From the IMG/VR virus record IMGVR_UViG_3300030104_002975, positions 1 to 26,115 of that record: DNA of 26,115 bases; one strand, written 5' to 3'. The notes beneath the pieces were generated by a model, which was not told the DNA's origin, ran no database searches, and saw only the letters and a program-made list of their open reading frames with translations. The position numbers and the translations under genes are program-made. The stretch comes from a virus. Position 1 is the first letter of the stretch, and the number at the start of each line of letters is the position of its first letter. Shown piece after piece: positions 23,644 to 26,115 of this stretch.

Positions 23644-26115
23644 ATGGCAGGAGAGATAATTAAAGTATACAATTCATACACAAACGCGTTGGCAGGAGGC
23701 GCTACAGGGCAAATAACTGTAGGCACAGTCAACTCAAATGGAGGAACCGTATATAACGGCAATGAAACAGTACCATATTTTATATTTAAAGAGTATTGGT
23801 ATAGAATAGAAACTAACGATTTAGTAGCAGGAGTATACATAGATTGGGATGATGGAGAAGATAATTCACCAGAAAAAGCTAATTTAGAGTTTGTAGAGCC
23901 TGATAGGTCTGGTACAATTGTTATTACATCACATATTTATACTAAACATGGTTCTTTTTGGCCACTTATAAAAGCACAGTCTATAGACGGGTTCCATTCT
24001 AAATGGTATACTAACGATGCTAATCCCGGTTATGCAGATTTAGATGACTTAACATATGCATCAGGCACATCTACAGTAGGCGCTGGTGCGAATAATACAT
24101 CTTTAGTTAGAGAAGAAAAAGCAGCTAGTGATAAAATACCACACTTTGTACCTGCTAATAGACAACCTATAGCTATACTTAAATCAGATAGGAAGAGAAT
24201 ATACGCAGGTATAGATAACGACATTATATCTGGTACTAATCCTTTACTTTACGCTTATACAGACTCAACAGTGAGTTCTTTACCAACAGTTACACTTGAA
24301 GCAGCTAATACAGAGTCTAAACAAATTAGAGAATATGCTAATATAGAAGTACAAAAATCAAGTATGTTATCAGGTATAAGTATAACTAATGATACAGTAC
24401 CTAAAGGTAGTACATTCACATCTGGTGCATACGAAACAACTACAGTTACATTAATAGACGATGTAGTATCAACGGCAGCAGGTGATGCTAATGATGGTTA
24501 TACTTCATCTAACACAGGAAAGTATTGGACAATTAACAACTCTGGTACTGCTTATTACGTATGGTACAGACAAGCTGCAAAGAAAGAAGCAGGTAGAGTT
24601 ACTATTGGTACAACAGGTTCAGGTACAAAATCAGAATTAGCCAACGCAAAGATAACTTTTACAGAAGCAGATGGAGATACTTATGATTATTGGTTTAATA
24701 CAGGGTCTGAATCAGCACCTTTCGGTGCCACATTTTCAGTTGAAGTAGATATATCAGATGTTGGTCAGACTACAAACGACCATTTTGCGATAGCACTAGA
24801 AGATGCTATAGATAACGGTACTTATATTGTAGGAGCTACATCTAGTGTTGGCTCTGCTGACCCAATAGATGCAACTGTTGCAGGAGCTGTAGTATCATAT
24901 GAAATGAATGTTGGTGGAGCAGTAGCTGATGTAACAACAAATAATGGTAGGATAACACTCAATGTAGATACGCAAGGTAAAGCGCAAGGTGTTGACCCAT
25001 CTGTGGGTGGAAAAACTGGTGTAACCGTAAGTTATACTGATGGTGATTCTGCTGCTACCATAGCTACAGCTACAAGGTCAGCTTTGTCAGCAGTTTCAGG
25101 AACCACAATATCTGGTACTGGTGCACAAGCTATAGTTACTATGAACACTATTGGTAATATAACTGACGCCACAGCTGGTACTTCTGGTCTTTCAATAAGT
25201 ATAAATCAGGGAGCAGATGTTACAGGAGATATAGCTAACATACATAAATTATATAAAGTTAAATTAGATGACATAGATGCATTAGGTGATAGTGACAGGA
25301 TATATATATTATGTCACGATTTCTATGCAGCAGCTACACCTACTCCAGATACTGATAAGTGTGTAGCAGTTCTATCTAACGGAAACCCAATAGTAGAACT
25401 AGATGACCCCTATACTATAGCTACATTAGACGCTTCTGAAAGTTATGCAAGAGCATCTAATAATGAGATTGACACTTTTTCTTATGATTTTGATAAAAGG
25501 TTGGTAGATACTTTACACAACACTCAAAGTTCTGTTTCAGCCGGTGTAACTTCCGTTAGTGGAGATAGTGGTACACAACAAACATTAACTCTAACGATGG
25601 GATATGATAAAACAAACACAGCTACTGCATTAAATTATGGTACTTTATCAAGAGTATCACAGAGATATACTCACGATACCTTAGGTAATCCACTTGATAG
25701 TAACTCACGTTTCTATAATATGTATAGATTAGTGAGAACACAAGTAAGAGACAATTCTATAGCTAATTTAGAAGATGGTACTGAAACTAGTTCTGGTGGT
25801 GGTAAATTCATAGGAGCAGAGTGTGGTGATTTAGAAAGGTTTTCAAGGATTATGCAATGGAATGCTAATTCAAATACACCATTGGATTCAGGAGAAAAGG
25901 TAAATCTATTATTAGGAACCGCTGGCTCTTTTACTAAAGACGCAACAGTTACTCAAGCTTCTAGCGGGGCAACTGGTAAAGTCTTTAGAGCAACTAAAAA
26001 TAATAAATTCTTATCATTATATGATGTAACAGGTACTTTTAATACATCAAACACTATTACTAGTAGTAATCCTATAGATTTAGACACAAGTATAACACCG
26101 TCTACTGTAACAGCA
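23644..26115 (+). CDS. Large tail protein with PKD-like domain (3' end outside window)
   Basis: An open frame of 824 codons starts at ATG 23644, 4 bases after the previous TGA, and runs off the right edge without a stop. Residues ~50-122 look like a PKD-type Ig fold: IDWDDGEDNSPEKA (66-79), an HIY at 97-99, and a FWPLIKAQSIDGFHSKWYT end. Residues ~330-530 are Thr/Ser/Gly/Ala-rich beta repeats (DVGQTTNDHFAIALEDAIDN, then VGGKTGVTVSYTDGDSAATI). Near residues 765-800 is the fibre motif DATVTQASSGATGKVFRATK. PKD domains occur in surface adhesins, including many archaeal ones. The protein is likely a tail fibre or receptor-binding component working with the upstream LamG-bearing protein. The ribosome site is weak. 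Confidence 0.75.
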   Translation, partial: MAGEIIKVYNSYTNALAGGATGQITVGTVNSNGGTVYNGNETVPYFIFKEYWYRIETNDLVAGVYIDWDDGEDNSPEKANLEFVEPDRSGTIVITSHIYTKHGSFWPLIKAQSIDGFHSKWYTNDANPGYADLDDLTYASGTSTVGAGANNTSLVREEKAASDKIPHFVPANRQPIAILKSDRKRIYAGIDNDIISGTNPLLYAYTDSTVSSLPTVTLEAANTESKQIREYANIEVQKSSMLSGISITNDTVPKGSTFTSGAYETTTVTLIDDVVSTAAGDANDGYTSSNTGKYWTINNSGTAYYVWYRQAAKKEAGRVTIGTTGSGTKSELANAKITFTEADGDTYDYWFNTGSESAPFGATFSVEVDISDVGQTTNDHFAIALEDAIDNGTYIVGATSSVGSADPIDATVAGAVVSYEMNVGGAVADVTTNNGRITLNVDTQGKAQGVDPSVGGKTGVTVSYTDGDSAATIATATRSALSAVSGTTISGTGAQAIVTMNTIGNITDATAGTSGLSISINQGADVTGDIANIHKLYKVKLDDIDALGDSDRIYILCHDFYAAATPTPDTDKCVAVLSNGNPIVELDDPYTIATLDASESYARASNNEIDTFSYDFDKRLVDTLHNTQSSVSAGVTSVSGDSGTQQTLTLTMGYDKTNTATALNYGTLSRVSQRYTHDTLGNPLDSNSRFYNMYRLVRTQVRDNSIANLEDGTETSSGGGKFIGAECGDLERFSRIMQWNANSNTPLDSGEKVNLLLGTAGSFTKDATVTQASSGATGKVFRATKNNKFLSLYDVTGTFNTSNTITSSNPIDLDTSITPSTVTA

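Noticed and set aside
1-26115. Avoidance of other palindromes such as GGCC, CATG, GTAC, CTAG, AGCT, CCGG
   Set aside because: All occur several times; GGCC may be mildly low but not absent, so I make no claim.

Overview
The window looks like the virion-structure module of a tailed double-stranded DNA virus (Caudoviricetes). It is AT-leaning, and every gene I can support lies on the + strand, packed end to end with overlaps or gaps of a few bases. Gene order is that of a long-tailed (siphovirus-like) virion: coat protein, fibre genes, small basic proteins, head-tail connector and neck genes, tail tube, tail assembly chaperones, tape measure, then very large tail-tip and adhesin proteins. Several of the small lysine-rich proteins resemble families I remember from marine phages; that is recall, not a search. 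The host domain is not settled. The clearest promoter in the window (13038-13052) has an archaeal BRE/TATA layout, and arginine is mostly AGA/AGG, which would fit a virus of a marine archaeon. Good Shine-Dalgarno sites occur at several starts, so a bacterial host remains possible.

Layout. 1-795: 3' part of a major capsid protein gene. 825-853: hairpin. 871-7885: a 511-aa fibre-like protein, a 62-aa protein and a 1762-aa collagen-like fibre protein with about 460 Gly-X-Y triplets and two inserted globular domains. 7896-9057: a small helix-plus-membrane-segment protein and five very basic small proteins, one an 18-aa microprotein with a perfect AGGAGG site. 9059-13037: putative connector, neck protein, tail terminator and a 676-aa protein of unknown role. 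13038-13093: promoter and leader hairpin. 13106-14566: two paralogous tail-tube candidates. 14575-14733: a 52-aa charged protein, followed by a hairpin. 14783-15426: tail assembly chaperone gene with a probable -1 frameshift giving a short and a long product. 15428-18148: tape measure protein. 18150-23639: 1829-aa tail protein with a LamG-like region. 23644-26115: start of another large tail protein with a PKD-like domain, running off the window.

Two observations matter most. First, I found no GATC and no CCWGG in 26 kb. Every Pro-Gly pair is spelled CCSGG, and Asp before a C-initial codon is GAC, so the virus appears to have purged two palindromic restriction or methylation sites. Second, the chaperone pair carries a slippery T run, a stop codon and an adjacent 7-bp hairpin, a compact frameshift cassette. 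The collagen-like protein, placed between capsid and neck genes, may be a head-attached fibre; its repeat core contains higher-order tandem repeats of 28, 32 and 32 triplets.

All counts were made by reading the sequence by eye, and functional names rest on recognition of motifs and gene order, not on database searches. No gap exceeds 300 bases. I saw no tRNA, rRNA, CRISPR array, insertion sequence or integrase.
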